In this document: positions 37,301 to 46,170 of the stretch, piece after piece
How positions within the stretch are numbered: the stretch's first letter is position 1
Layout: every line of letters begins with the position of its first letter
Assembly (NCBI GenBank): GCA_036873755.1
Contig: JAVTVY010039344.1
Coordinates: 1-64,000, forward strand
Length of the DNA stretch: 64,000 nt
Reading direction: 5' to 3'
Origin: Hanleya hanleyi
Lineage: Eukaryota > Mollusca > Polyplacophora > Lepidopleurida > Hanleyidae
Made by a program: the position numbers and the translations under genes
Notes under the pieces: generated by a model
What the model was told of the DNA's origin: nothing
Database searches by the model: none
Seen by the model: only the letters and a program-made list of their open reading frames with translations

Positions 37301-40300
37301 AAAGAGAAGCCTTGGTTGTTGGGTGGTCTATGGGCAATTATATCCAGTGCCTTGAGGTAGAAGTCTGTTTTTAGGCAGAGTCGCTTTTCCCCTTCATTAA
37401 CTTCGAGTCTCTTAACACAAATGCCGTTACTTATAAAAACTGTCCGCCTCCTGCCTATTTATGAAATATCTTCGACTCTGTTTCATGATGTAATTAAATC
37501 TAGATGTCATCAACAGATTGGATTACCATCTCCTGAAGGGCAATGCTGAATGAAGAGAAACTGGGTCAACTTTTCATTTTTCATAGCCATGTCCGGAATT
37601 TATGACAAGCTCGCGGCAACTATTTATGCATCCTAATAGCATCCTTAACAAACTGAGCAGCATGTTGAGAAGCCCGACTTCTTGAGCAGTTCCCTATATT
37701 ATTATAACGAGCAAATATACAACTAGACATCTCAAAGTTTTAGAATCTCTTTGTGCGGTGAACTCTCTACTAATTTTCTCTCAAGAATTGTCAATACTGA
37801 GGGGATCAACATACTTGCAACAGATGTTCATGAAATGACACAATGTTTCCAGAACATCACACCTCATCAGGTAGACTTGCATTATCCACATCGAATGTTA
37901 ATTATTGTAATATTTACTGCTTCAACACAATTCAAAAGCTCAACAAAAATTCTTGACACGGACATGATCTTTTGAGACTAAAACAGAAAATTAAGTCTGT
38001 TTTCGGTTACTGACCGATAAAAATTATAGTAGGTAGGCACAATTTCTTTTTTCTGAACAGAATACTTGAACAGAAACAACCAATTTTGCCACTTTTTTAG
38101 TCATTTTTCTTTTTACCAGAAACCTCATAAAATATTTTTGTAAGGCAGCATTGATTAAGGGTAGCCAGAAACAGGTATACTTTTTTGCCTGAGCCAATCA
38201 CTAGTTATTGATCCTTAGACCAATGAAGTACAGCCAGTCTAATTGAACTGAACAACCCCAACTCAACTTGTGCCCAAACAAGTCTTCACTATTTCAAACC
38301 AAAGTCACGGCAGAATGTTTTCTGTGCTAACACAACCAACAAGATCAATGCAGGGCTGTTAAAAAACTTAATTAAAACCTGGAATTACACATGGGTGGTC
38401 TACTGCAAACTGATTTGGCAAGTTAATGAACTTATTATTACATCAATGCTTTTCAAGCATTTAACATATTAACCAGCTTTTTTCCCTACTTAATCGACCG
38501 ACGTGAGAGGGCAAACGTAATAATTAAATATATAAATATTTATTTGATAAGAGATATGGATAAAGAAATAAAAGGATAACAAATCCTATACTTCATGACT
38601 TCTGGTTTTATTTTGGGACACTCCTCAGTCTTATCTAATAATGGAAGAATCATCAAGAAAATCATTTGAATTGCCGGTCTCATTTCCTAATTACTTTCAT
38701 TGAATAATGGATTACAATTATAGTTTAATCAGCTAATCAGTTTTACACCAGATAAATCAATATCATTATCTCACAAAACAGGCGAGTATTGAATTCATTT
38801 CATTCTATTATTAACCAATAAATATAGAACAATTCAGTAATATTCATATCATATTCAGTAAGAATTCATTGGTGAGATTCAAAACTTTAAATATAACATC
38901 CAATGTTCTGCAGTTCGTTTGGCATAGAGAAAATATTGACATGATGGATAAATTGAAAGTGGACAGAAAAAAATTTGATTCAAAAGTTTTCACATGTGAA
39001 TCCGTTTTCATATGATATGAAGAAACTAACGAACAACTACTTTACAAAATATGTTTGTTGTTTTGATTGTAATTCCTCTTTATTTACAAACATTGAAGAA
39101 AAAAAAGGCGTAAATTTTTTTCTCCAGTTCCACATTTTTACCGCATCTCCATTTTGACCCTCCACACTCCAAGCGCCTGTCATGAAACAAGACACTCCCT
39201 AGAAAAGCTAGGGTGACCCTCAGTTCAGAAAACGTGTATCAAATAGCCACTGAATAGGTAAGTCGACTATGTAAGTATGTCCTGTCCCATTGTCAACTAC
39301 TATATAGATTAGATTCGGCATGACTACCCATTTTATACTGCCATTTCTTCATTGTTGAGCACACTTGATGCATGAAACCCTATGACAGTAAGCTACACTA
39401 TGCACTGTAAATGATCAAAAGGATCAGCCCAAGAATCATACAGTTGCTCTACAAAAATGAACAAAGGGAGGAAAAAGGAGGAAAGCCACATGGGTCAAAT
39501 CGACATGATTTCTATACCATAAAGGCCAGTTTTTATTTTGCTGAGAGCAATATAAGCCAGGGAAGGAGACCCACGAGGCCGGAATGTACATGAATCATAT
39601 TGACAGCTTTCTCAGCTCCCTAGGGTAACATTGACAAATTATTACAACCTTGTAAAAAATCTTATGGAACTGTACAACAGACAGGACGAGATTGCAATTA
39701 TCTCCCTTTGTTTATCACTCTCTAGGATTTTCATAGACAGGTTTTTTGCCCATTTGTTAATTGAATACAAATAACCAATCATGCTTCTATTGAGCGAAAA
39801 CATTTGACCTTTTTGTTTCTTTTTTTATTTTTTTAAGTACTGAATACTGTGTCGCTAATAACCTCGTTGTTTTAAAATAGCAATATACACATGTACTACA
39901 AGGCTATAAACTACAATTAATTATCTTCACAAATTTATAAATATTACAAAATCGCATTGCTGAATGCTGGTGGGCATTAATTATCACAAAGATGATTTTT
40001 TTTTTTTTTTGCAATTTCTGTTAGAAAGTATTATCTCTGCAGTCTCTATCGACTGGTTTGCAGCAATGCAATGGTTGATATTTAGGAATTTCATCAATAT
40101 CTGGATTGCATACCATACATTTACAGATGACATTTGTTTTAAAATCTGATACCATATTCATAGAAATTCCTCTTTTATTATTGAGGAAACTCTTTTCATT
40201 TTCTTCCCTGTTTAAATGTTTTTTTGTTATGTATACATCCTGCCAATGATAGTATCTATACACGACACACTTACCAAACTGTTATCACACTATGTGCTAC

Positions 40301-43300
40301 CGAATCTTCTGTAAAAAAAAAGTACTTATATCTGTGCAAAAAAAAAATAAATAAATAAAAAAATGTCGATACATTATTCCTTCTCACTAAATCTAACTGT
40401 CCATACAAATTTGATAAACACAGATTGAAATTAGCGAGTAGGGACCTATCTCTTCCAACTGAAAATAGACCTATATCTATCAGATTGGAATTTGTAGTCT
40501 GTTAAACTGACATTCGAATCCAAAGTCGAGTCATGTTATCAGTTTTAACATTCAGAAGTAGTGTGGTGTACAGGACTTCAGGGCTTGATTTAGACTTTTA
40601 GTTTGGGCACCCATTTGCGACATGGAGCCTGCCAAGCCATATAGGCAATAGGCTGTGGTGCAGGACTGTCGAAACCCATGGAAGCTCTTGGAGTATCAAA
40701 TTCTGTAAACCCAGCCTGACAAATTGATATTTAGCAAGATTAAAAATTTTTTTTTTACAAAATTAAAATTGTATAAACCCGTTATAACTATGAACGGATT
40801 CAAAAATGGCCTTAATCATGCCCTGGACTTCTACATCTTTACTTTACAAGTTTCGTATTTAAATCAATTTATTTCAGGGAGTACCCTTCCAAGGACTATA
40901 GTTAACCCCAACAGTCTGTAGTGTCAGTTTTGGAGAGAAGAAATCTCTCTTAACTTCTTACTACATTGCTGGTTACCTCAGGATAGGTATTGCAACAAAA
41001 ACTCTGAAACAACAAGATCCACGAATATCTTCTAGATTCTAAATTTCATTTCTCAAATTATCCCCTGCAACAAGTTGCAGAAAGCAAGGAATTGACACCT
41101 TATTTAGAAGTACCATACAGTATAGCCCATTATTATGTTGATTCTGTTATAGTGTGGCCACTATTATGTCCCTCTAAATTAAATTAATATGTAAAATATT
41201 CCTACGAAGTAGGCTACAGATCGCAAATTGTCCGGTAATGAGTGAGTGAGTCAGTCCATCCGAATCCTTTCGTCGGCAAAATAAGGAGAACCGTTAACAT
41301 TAGAACCTTGATTTTTGGCATGAACGTGCATTAGGGCATTGTTACCAGCAAGTTCTGAGTTGACCGAATTCTGATTAAAATTTGATTTATAATTATTTTT
41401 TTATTATTTATTGATGGCTCAGCGAGTACACTGTCATGCCCATCGGGAACCCTTGGCTGTATATTTCACTGTATATATAACACAGTGGTGGGATATGCCA
41501 TCCGTAATTGTTTTTATGAAATAGGAAATGCTAATTTTCCATCATTTGTTAGTGCATTTATCTACACCGCTATGCCAGCCTCAATACACACAATTCAGTA
41601 TATTATTATAGATATATGTAAACTGTGGCCTTTAACGTGCATCCTATTTCACATCCAAACATTTCATCACTGACCACATCAGGCTTCAAATTCAGGTCAA
41701 ATTACCCACTGATGGTGAAATATCCTACATCAACCAATTAAGTCAGCCTGGTGCAATAACCCAGCAGAAGAAAGAAAGATGTGGTATCATCCTTCGGATT
41801 AGTCTGTGTGAGCGACAATGATAAAAGTTTACTGAGGGTGAAACAAAGCCATGACGACATGTTTAAAGGGTCTTCTTTTGGTAGAATTTAACTAGATAAA
41901 GTAACTTTGATCATGATGTGAAAATATGATAACTTGAGTTTTTTTTGTACCTCTTGAATATTGATTATATATCACACTTGGATATAATTTAAACAAAAAA
42001 TTACATGTGTAAACAAAATATGTCTAAATTTTTCTTGTCATTTCAAATCTTGATCCATTTTGATTCCTTGATTAGGGGATACAGAATCACTGCCACGGAG
42101 TGTGTTGGTGTGTCACAGCAATGCAATTCCGATTCACACAACGAAGCTGAGGTGGTTTAACGTTTATCAATGAAGAAAATCACCGATCAACCGCCATAGA
42201 ATATAATGTGAAACAAGAAAACCGGAATAATACATTCATCAGATTGCCGATGCCCAAAATGTGTTGTCTCATATATCTAGATAACAACGTGATGTAGAGA
42301 CGCTATTTATTCGTCTTTGTACCGGTTATGCTCAGGAGAATGACATAGAATCATTATTATCTTGTGCACAGAAGGTGTTGGACTGGAGTTGAATTACCGT
42401 AAACTACATAAATGCTACCTTTCTACTATAGTACTATATATAAAAATTTGTTGTATTGTTGGGAAAATAATGTGATTCAAAAAGTTGTTTTGATCCTGGA
42501 CAAGGGCACTGAAAACCATTAAAGAGATGTAAATGTATTTTCACACGTAAAGCTTGAAATCTACTGTACTGAACCTTTATTATTCAATCTGTTTCCTTTA
42601 GTTAAAAAATTGTAAAATTAAATCGGCGACCGTTATTTAATTTTGGAAAGAAGGCGCATTAGAAGACTGTTACCAACAAGTTCTGAGCTGACCTACTTTT
42701 GATGAAAATTCCTGGTGATTTTTGATGAAAATCACTGGCGATTCTGACTTGGGCGGTGCCCATCTTAATATAGGCAGGATTTCTACTGGGGGTGGGGATT
42801 TCCAAGAGTTCAGTTCGCGTTCGAGTCCTAATGCCTACTCTACTTCGTAGGTCCTGTGACGTTAGTCACACTGCTCATGTATAATAGCCAAGACCTAAAA
42901 ATAATAAAAGGCGGTATTAAATTGTCCCCAAATAAGAGTCCTATAGGAAGTTAACTGTACTCTTGAACACATCTCAAAGTTGCAATGATTGAATACCATA
43001 TCAAATAAAATCATGTGGAAAATAAAACTGCTCGCTAAAAACTTAAATGTTGAAAGAACACATGAAGGGTAGTACGGTACCCCCAATGATTACACTTAAA
43101 AGAGCAGTCACTGTAGGCACCCTTTAAATGTTTATTCGACAATCTTAACTTTAAGCTGTGTTCTCCATTAAACTGGGAATTTTTTAGGTAACTTTATCTG
43201 ATAGCTGGACAAAAAACAGAATAATTAGTTCACTACTGGTATGGTAGGCCTTATTATTAAACTATGGATTTTAAACCCCAATATATTATGGTACCGGTAT

Positions 43301-45735
43301 ATTATACCAGTGTGCTAAGTTTTGTTTTACATCTTCTGATCTCGTTACAATAGTTTAAAATGAAGGGAACAAGAAATAGAAAGTATGCTAAACTAAAATT
43401 AGGAATATTCAGGGGATCGGAGTCAATTATTAGATGAATGGCAAAGATATCCCAAGCGTAGTGAAAATGATCTGGAATCATGTCCATTTGAAGTTGTTGA
43501 AAGTAATTCCCTTCAACTTCTTCAAATTTGTATAGCATTGATCTGTCACATTCGTATTGTAAATTGGAAACCCAAACGAGAGAAAGATATCATAAGTGAT
43601 TTTAGTAAGTTTTCTATTCACAGATCAGTGCATCTTCTCTTGTTAGTGGGTGGGTGCGACAATTAGGTTTCAAACACAATTACTGATTTTGTTCCCACCG
43701 ACAGAGGCCGGACAATTAGTTTATATGTCAAAACACAATGCCCCCATGTGGATCGGTCTAAGGCCCCCCAGCACCGTTTTAATATTATAGCGCTAGCATT
43801 AAAAGGAGAATAAATGGACATATGCTCATGCCACGGCCACTCTGCAGACGTCGGCCATATTGGCTAGTTGGCAAACACGGGCTAACAAAATGCTTCCATC
43901 TCGACTGCAAAATGAGCTGCCTAAACACAAAGCCAGGAGTGATTTATTGATCATAATAACTCCTGATCACTCCACTAAACTAGATCATAACATATCATCC
44001 CGTGCTGGCAGAGATTAGCTTGTTTAATTGACGTAACAAGCCGGTGTTAGAGAGACCACCTTTTTGTCACGGCGTGCTTGGTTACATTCATGGAGTCCAA
44101 AAAATCCACCTTAAATCGGGATTCCCCGAGATTAGACCTAAAAGCTTGGGAAGATGTATAATCTGTTTGAGTAAACCTCAATTTCATTTGAAAGCCCTTC
44201 CAGGATCTCACTTTCAGAAAATAAGTCTTCTGTTAATAACATCGTGTTTCAAAACGACACGGGTTTGAGAGTATACATCATCTGAATGCGGATTGGGGAA
44301 AGCCCGGAAATCAATCGATACAACTTTACTTTGGAAACTGTCTTCATTGAGATTCTCTTATCGAGTTACTCCAAAGCGAAGTAAAGCAAACACATCGTAG
44401 TTTGCCAAAACAGAAACGTGCAAATGTCGACAATGCCGCGTGTTTTCCAAAACTATTTAGACCACACATGGAGACTTTTTCTGGGTCACAAACCAAGATG
44501 GCGGGCGAAATTCTCCTCAACTCAGCATGCGGGTTAACTGCATCCTAAAGAAAAGTCCCCAAGTAATACATCACGTCGACATTGAAGACTGAAATGATTT
44601 TTTCGAATACGTTGAAGAACACTTACCTTCTACCCACAACTCCTCAACATTCGTTTCTATCTTGGCAGTTTTTAATCCAACACAACACAAAGAAAGTAAC
44701 AATAATCCGACGAATAAAACTTTGCCGCAATGCAATTGTATGAAACATCCAATGCTAAATAGGTACGTTTGTAAATGCGACCGCAACCACAGTGCGTAAA
44801 TATTCCCTTTCTCTTTTCCCTGAAAAAATAGTAGAAAGAATGTATCAGCAATATTCATATAAAAACTCATTTAATCATGCATGTTAGTTGCGGAAATTAT
44901 ACAGCACTCACTTCGAAGCCGATAGGCTGAACATGGGGCCTACATAGATAACCTTGGCTATATGAACTAAACATTATCAACATTAATTGTACTATTAATT
45001 ACCTGTAGAACTGAAGTAAAGTTTCAAATGCTTTATAAAGTTACATGTATCATTGATCATCAAATGCTCTCCCATCAACTGGAAAAGTACCGTACACTCG
45101 GATCTATAGATTGGAATTAAAATTCCAATCATAGGACATCGTTTATTTAGTGGCACACTCATCAAAAGCTGTAACCTTACTTATTGCCAAAGAATATAGT
45201 TGAACAAGTTTATTTTTGGCACAATGATAGGGAAAAACAGTTGTCAGTTGTTGGCATGTTAGTGGAGATATGGATGGTACATATAGCAAGTTGACTGACA
45301 GCCACACACGATGTCGCATAAAAGGTCAGATAAACAGCCATATACACGAGCTTCCAGAAGTAAGTCCCTTGTTAAGGTAAAGATGAAACTTGGGGACGTG
45401 TTTGGAGAAAAAGATTAATAAAAACGAGCCAGCATTATCCTTGTAGCTGGTCTTGGGTTTTGAGAATATTTGCTTAGTCGGGGCCGGTAGCGCGGTTGTC
45501 TCCGTGGAGTTTAGTTCAGCGTCGGCGGTCGACGTTCCATGGGTCGGCACAGGAGATGGGGATGAATGGAAGGAGGTCGCGATGGTCGGGGTCACGGGAG
45601 TTTCGAACAAAAACCACAAAAGTTTCTTACCTTTTTCACCTGCCTATAAGCTACTTCTGCATTTACCCAACTAGTCCTTGTTAATAAATCGTCATCTTGG
45701 TTCAGGCCGGGATCCCTTCGCGGGCCCACGGCCAT
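16277..45735 (-). CDS. ptc: patched (Hedgehog receptor), 5' part: exons 1-5 of a gene running off to the left
   Basis: Patched is the 12-pass membrane receptor of Hedgehog; it has a sterol-sensing domain and represses Smoothened until ligand binds. The five exons join in frame to give about 222 residues: a short cytoplasmic N-terminus, the first transmembrane helix (about residues 67-87) and the start of the first large extracellular loop. Diagnostic strings are TRTSWVNAEVAYRQVKK, GLKTAKIETNVEELWVE, GGRLEKELEYTRTTIGE and PCVIITPLDCFWEG, which match Drosophila Ptc and vertebrate PTCH1 in order and spacing. All introns are GT-AG. Exon phases equal those I recall for human PTCH1 exons 2-5, and two exon lengths (193 and 70 bp) are the same. 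The remaining exons, encoding the other transmembrane helices and the sterol-sensing domain, are not seen in this window. The exons contain no stop or frameshift, so the gene looks functional. PTCH1 and PTCH2 diverged within vertebrates, so the plain invertebrate name applies. Confidence 0.95.
16688..17965. mobile_element. 1.28-kb DNA transposon-like element with TIRs and 5-bp target duplication
   Basis: The termini CAGGGATTCATAGAAGTCC (16688-16706) and the inverted GGACGTCAATGAATCCCTG (17947-17965) match at 17 of 19 positions. TCTTT directly flanks both ends (16683-16687 and 17966-17970). The outer parts are AT-rich with repeated TTGAGTTTTT words. The centre, 17389-17765, is CpG-rich and coding-like. 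The superfamily is not clear from the 5-bp duplication. It lies in patched intron 4. Confidence 0.6.
17389..17765 (-). other. CpG-rich coding-like segment inside the TIR element
   Basis: Minus-strand frames here read like real protein. One runs from about 17690, MGSQLLSILDGGKKYGFGDY and onward for 56 codons, to a stop near 17520. An overlapping second frame, to about 17392, contains GFVDSYFVLKFDGDHAMDVK followed by KSEFKTSFCMAAATSYVKIR before a stop. Base composition (many CpG, low A/T) differs sharply from the flanks. I do not recognise the protein. It may be a frameshifted remnant of a transposase, a captured host exon, or the start of a small gene. Confidence 0.4.
17974..18237. repeat. 40-bp minisatellite, about six copies
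   Basis: The unit holds ATGACCTGGGGTGTGCA and GGGACAAAACAACTCAAT; copies differ by one to three bases. It begins eight bases outside the right end of the TIR element. Confidence 0.95.
18430..18665. repeat. degenerate TTATAATG/CATTATAA repeat
   Basis: About ten loose copies of 'CATTATAACAAGTTACATA' and related words, many of them self-complementary. Confidence 0.75.
19542..19611 (-). CDS. ptc: patched exon 4 (70 bp)
   Basis: A 70-bp exon between a TTTTACAG acceptor (19612-19619) and a GTAAGT donor (19536-19541). It enters in phase 2 and ends in phase 0. It encodes TWKFKDLCYMPSITDVESDV followed by IYH. This corresponds to WKLEHLCYKSGELITE of PTCH1, and the LCYMPS stretch resembles DMCNMPSTPSFE of the fly protein. 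The length matches the 70 bp I remember for human PTCH1 exon 4. Confidence 0.92.
23123..23800. mobile_element. near-perfect hairpin MITE with 8-bp target duplication
   Basis: The element is 678 bp and almost wholly palindromic. The arms, 23123-23425 and 23497-23800, differ at only about three bases and one single-base indel; the loop is about 71 bp. The ends are CACAGGCGGCTGGGAC and its inverse. GGCAAGAG flanks both sides (23115-23122, 23801-23808). An 8-bp duplication fits hAT-like (or P-like) transposition. There is no transposase. The low arm divergence says the insertion or the last arm homogenisation is recent. Open frames inside are mirror-image artefacts. Confidence 0.9.
23923..24111. 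repeat. short palindrome beside patched exon 3
   Basis: Arms 23923-23992 and 24042-24111 are complementary over about 70 bp with a handful of mismatches, including CACCAGTGCCCTCTAT and its inverse. The 49-bp spacer has its own AATAGAG/CTCTATT stem. In the patched transcript it starts about 65 nt after the exon 3 donor. Confidence 0.85.
24179..24365 (-). CDS. ptc: patched exon 3 (start of extracellular loop 1)
   Basis: The exon is 187 bp. It enters in phase 1, completing a Glu codon with the last G of exon 2, and leaves in phase 2 at GTAAGT (24173-24178). The acceptor is TTTTCAG at 24366-24372. It encodes EGGRLEKELEYTRTTIGEG, then an ILIQTPKR stretch and a LLLHLQAVLKVTDIEVELNE segment. Drosophila Ptc has EGGRLEAELAYTQKTIGED and LLIQT, then LLAHLEVLVKATAVKV in the same order. 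The phase-1 class, though not the exact length, agrees with the vertebrate gene (190 bp as I recall). Confidence 0.95.
24560..24665 (+). repeat. dispersed mollusc-type repeat fragment
   Basis: Starts with GTGAGTGAGTGAGT and continues 'ggatttaacgtcgttttcaac', 'tttcagtcatatcacgac'. Related copies occur at about 32407, 32647 and 36663. I remember this family as abundant in gastropod and bivalve genomes. Confidence 0.6.
27534..27542 (+). promoter_or_regulatory. exact Gli/Ci consensus site in patched intron 2
   Basis: TGGGTGGTC is the complement of the Gli/Cubitus interruptus consensus GACCACCCA. It lies inside intron 2 of patched, itself a direct target of Gli/Ci in animals. Confidence 0.5.
32338..32817 (+). 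repeat. perfect 240-bp tandem duplication containing the mollusc-type repeat
   Basis: Bases 32338-32577 are repeated without any visible difference at 32578-32817. Each copy holds GAGTGAGTGAATATGATTTA and TTTCAGTCATATCACGAC. The identity means a very recent duplication or an assembly artefact. Confidence 0.9.
33915..34310. repeat. irregular minisatellite around ATGGCAACCTTGTTTC
   Basis: About seven diverged copies, spaced 40-110 bp apart, of 'atggcaaccttgtttc ... ttgtaaatat ... aaac'. Confidence 0.7.
36663..36722 (+). repeat. fragment of the mollusc-type dispersed repeat
   Basis: 'gaggtttaacatcgcgttcagcaatatttcagctatattgc' in pieces; a more diverged member than those at 24560 and 32400. Confidence 0.5.
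36765..37110. repeat. 42-bp minisatellite, about eight copies
   Basis: The unit contains GAAATTAATGATCATTCC, AGCATAGGAAAGGAGACA and ACCCCT. Length varies by a few bases between copies. The repetitive minus-strand frame over it is an artefact. Confidence 0.9.
37320..37328 (+). promoter_or_regulatory. exact Gli/Ci consensus site in patched intron 2
   Basis: TGGGTGGTC followed by TA, the same orientation and same downstream bases as the copy at 38392, about 1.07 kb away. The flanks of the two differ, so they are not simply copies of one repeat. Confidence 0.55.
38392..38400 (+). promoter_or_regulatory. exact Gli/Ci consensus site in patched intron 2
   Basis: The third exact TGGGTGGTC in intron 2, in the context ACATGGGTGGTCTACTG. 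With the 37320 site it forms a loose pair about 1.07 kb apart. Confidence 0.55.
41325..42705. repeat. two diverged copies of a dispersed repeat (41325-41395 and 42650-42705)
   Basis: Both contain 'gcattag' followed by 'ctgttaccaacaagttctga' or a close variant and then 'gctgacc'. Only the ends of the interval are repeat; the sequence between is unremarkable intron. Confidence 0.55.
44627..44819 (-). CDS. ptc: patched exon 2 (first transmembrane helix)
   Basis: This exon is 193 bp: 64 codons plus one base. It starts in phase 0 after a TTTTTTCAG acceptor (44820-44828) and ends in phase 1 at GTAAGT (44621-44626). It encodes the juxtamembrane stretch, the hydrophobic helix GKVLFVGLLLLSLCCVGL and the conserved ETNVEELWVE. 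Drosophila Ptc has KVLFVAILVLSTFCVGLK at the same place. The length equals the one I remember for human PTCH1 exon 2 (193 bp). Confidence 0.95.
44820..45630 (-). other. patched intron 1
   Basis: An 811-bp GT-AG intron. Its first 150 bases (45478-45630) are unusually rich in CpG and continue the CpG-rich stretch over exon 1. A Pro/Thr/Ser-rich minus-strand frame (45326-45619) overlaps it, but no domain is recognisable and it lies out of frame with exon 1, so I leave it out. Nothing else is seen. Confidence 0.85.
45631..45735 (-). CDS. ptc: patched exon 1 (start codon, 35 codons)
   Basis: The exon encodes the cytoplasmic N-terminus up to TRTSWVNAEVAYRQVKK, which aligns with the 'RTSWVDAQVALDQIDK' stretch just before the exon 1/2 junction of Drosophila Ptc. 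It ends in phase 0 at a GTAAGA donor (45625-45630). The ATG at 45733-45735 has A at -3 and G at +4. An in-frame TAG (45748-45750) lies four codons upstream, so no longer N-terminal extension is possible in this exon. Reading through the donor hits a stop after 12 codons, as expected for an intron. A further upstream 5'-UTR exon or an alternative first exon cannot be excluded. Confidence 0.93.
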
Positions 45736-46170
45736 CGTGGTAGTTCCCTACAACGATACGAATGTAGGAAAGCCGATCACCAACACCAGAATGTACACAC
45801 AAAACTTGCCATGCCAGTGGCCTACATCAGTAAGCTACAAGTTATCATTGGGAACTTCTTCTAAACCTGGCCGAATAAGAGTTTTACCTAACCGACTACT
45901 ACAAGATCTCTCCGATGAGCTACACAACATACTTCCCAGATAAACTGTCCTGTTAATCGTATCGTAGTAAAAGTTACACGAGTTCTATCTAACCTAGCTC
46001 GGCGTTACAGTCTAGCTCACTTGAATACCACCAGCACAGATTTGCATAGAAGCCCGGCCCCTTTTCATCTTTGACATGATTGATAGGAAACAGATCACAG
46101 CTCCCATTGGTCAATTATAAGCGTAGATCTTTCAAGTAACATCAGCTGCACATTAGTTGCCAAGCAACGA
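45736..46170 (-). promoter_or_regulatory. probable patched promoter and 5' UTR
   Basis: This is the region directly upstream of the patched ATG. CpG-rich sequence extends across exon 1 (about 45478-45780) into it. No clear TATA box is seen on the minus strand, which is common for CpG-rich metazoan promoters. An X-box-like motif lies at its distal end (46156-46168). The transcription start is not known, so the limits are a guess. Confidence 0.4.
46156..46168. promoter_or_regulatory. X-box-like RFX motif
   Basis: GTTGCCAAGCAAC fits the RFX X-box pattern GTNRCC-N(1-3)-RGYAAC with a 1-bp spacer. RFX factors control ciliary genes. It lies about 420 bp upstream of the patched start codon. One short match in a large window may be chance. 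Confidence 0.35.

Larger units (their letters stand above)
24366..44626 (-). other. patched intron 2 (20.3 kb)
   Basis: The intron is AT-rich and contains no other gene I can recognise. It holds the three exact Gli/Ci sites, the mollusc-type dispersed repeats at 24560, 32400-32700 and 36663, a perfect 240-bp tandem duplication, minisatellites at 33915-34310 and 36765-37110, two diverged copies of a dispersed repeat (41325-41395 and 42650-42700), and many A/T tracts. The long stretches 24700-27530, 27550-32337, 32820-33915, 34310-36660, 37330-38390, 38401-41300 and 42860-44460 show nothing else. A CAAGATGGCGGG motif (YY1-like) lies at about 44493. Confidence 0.8.

Noticed and set aside
45326..45619. 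97-codon minus-strand frame rich in Pro, Thr and Ser
   Set aside because: Lies in patched intron 1 out of frame with exon 1; the CpG-rich composition explains the open frame.
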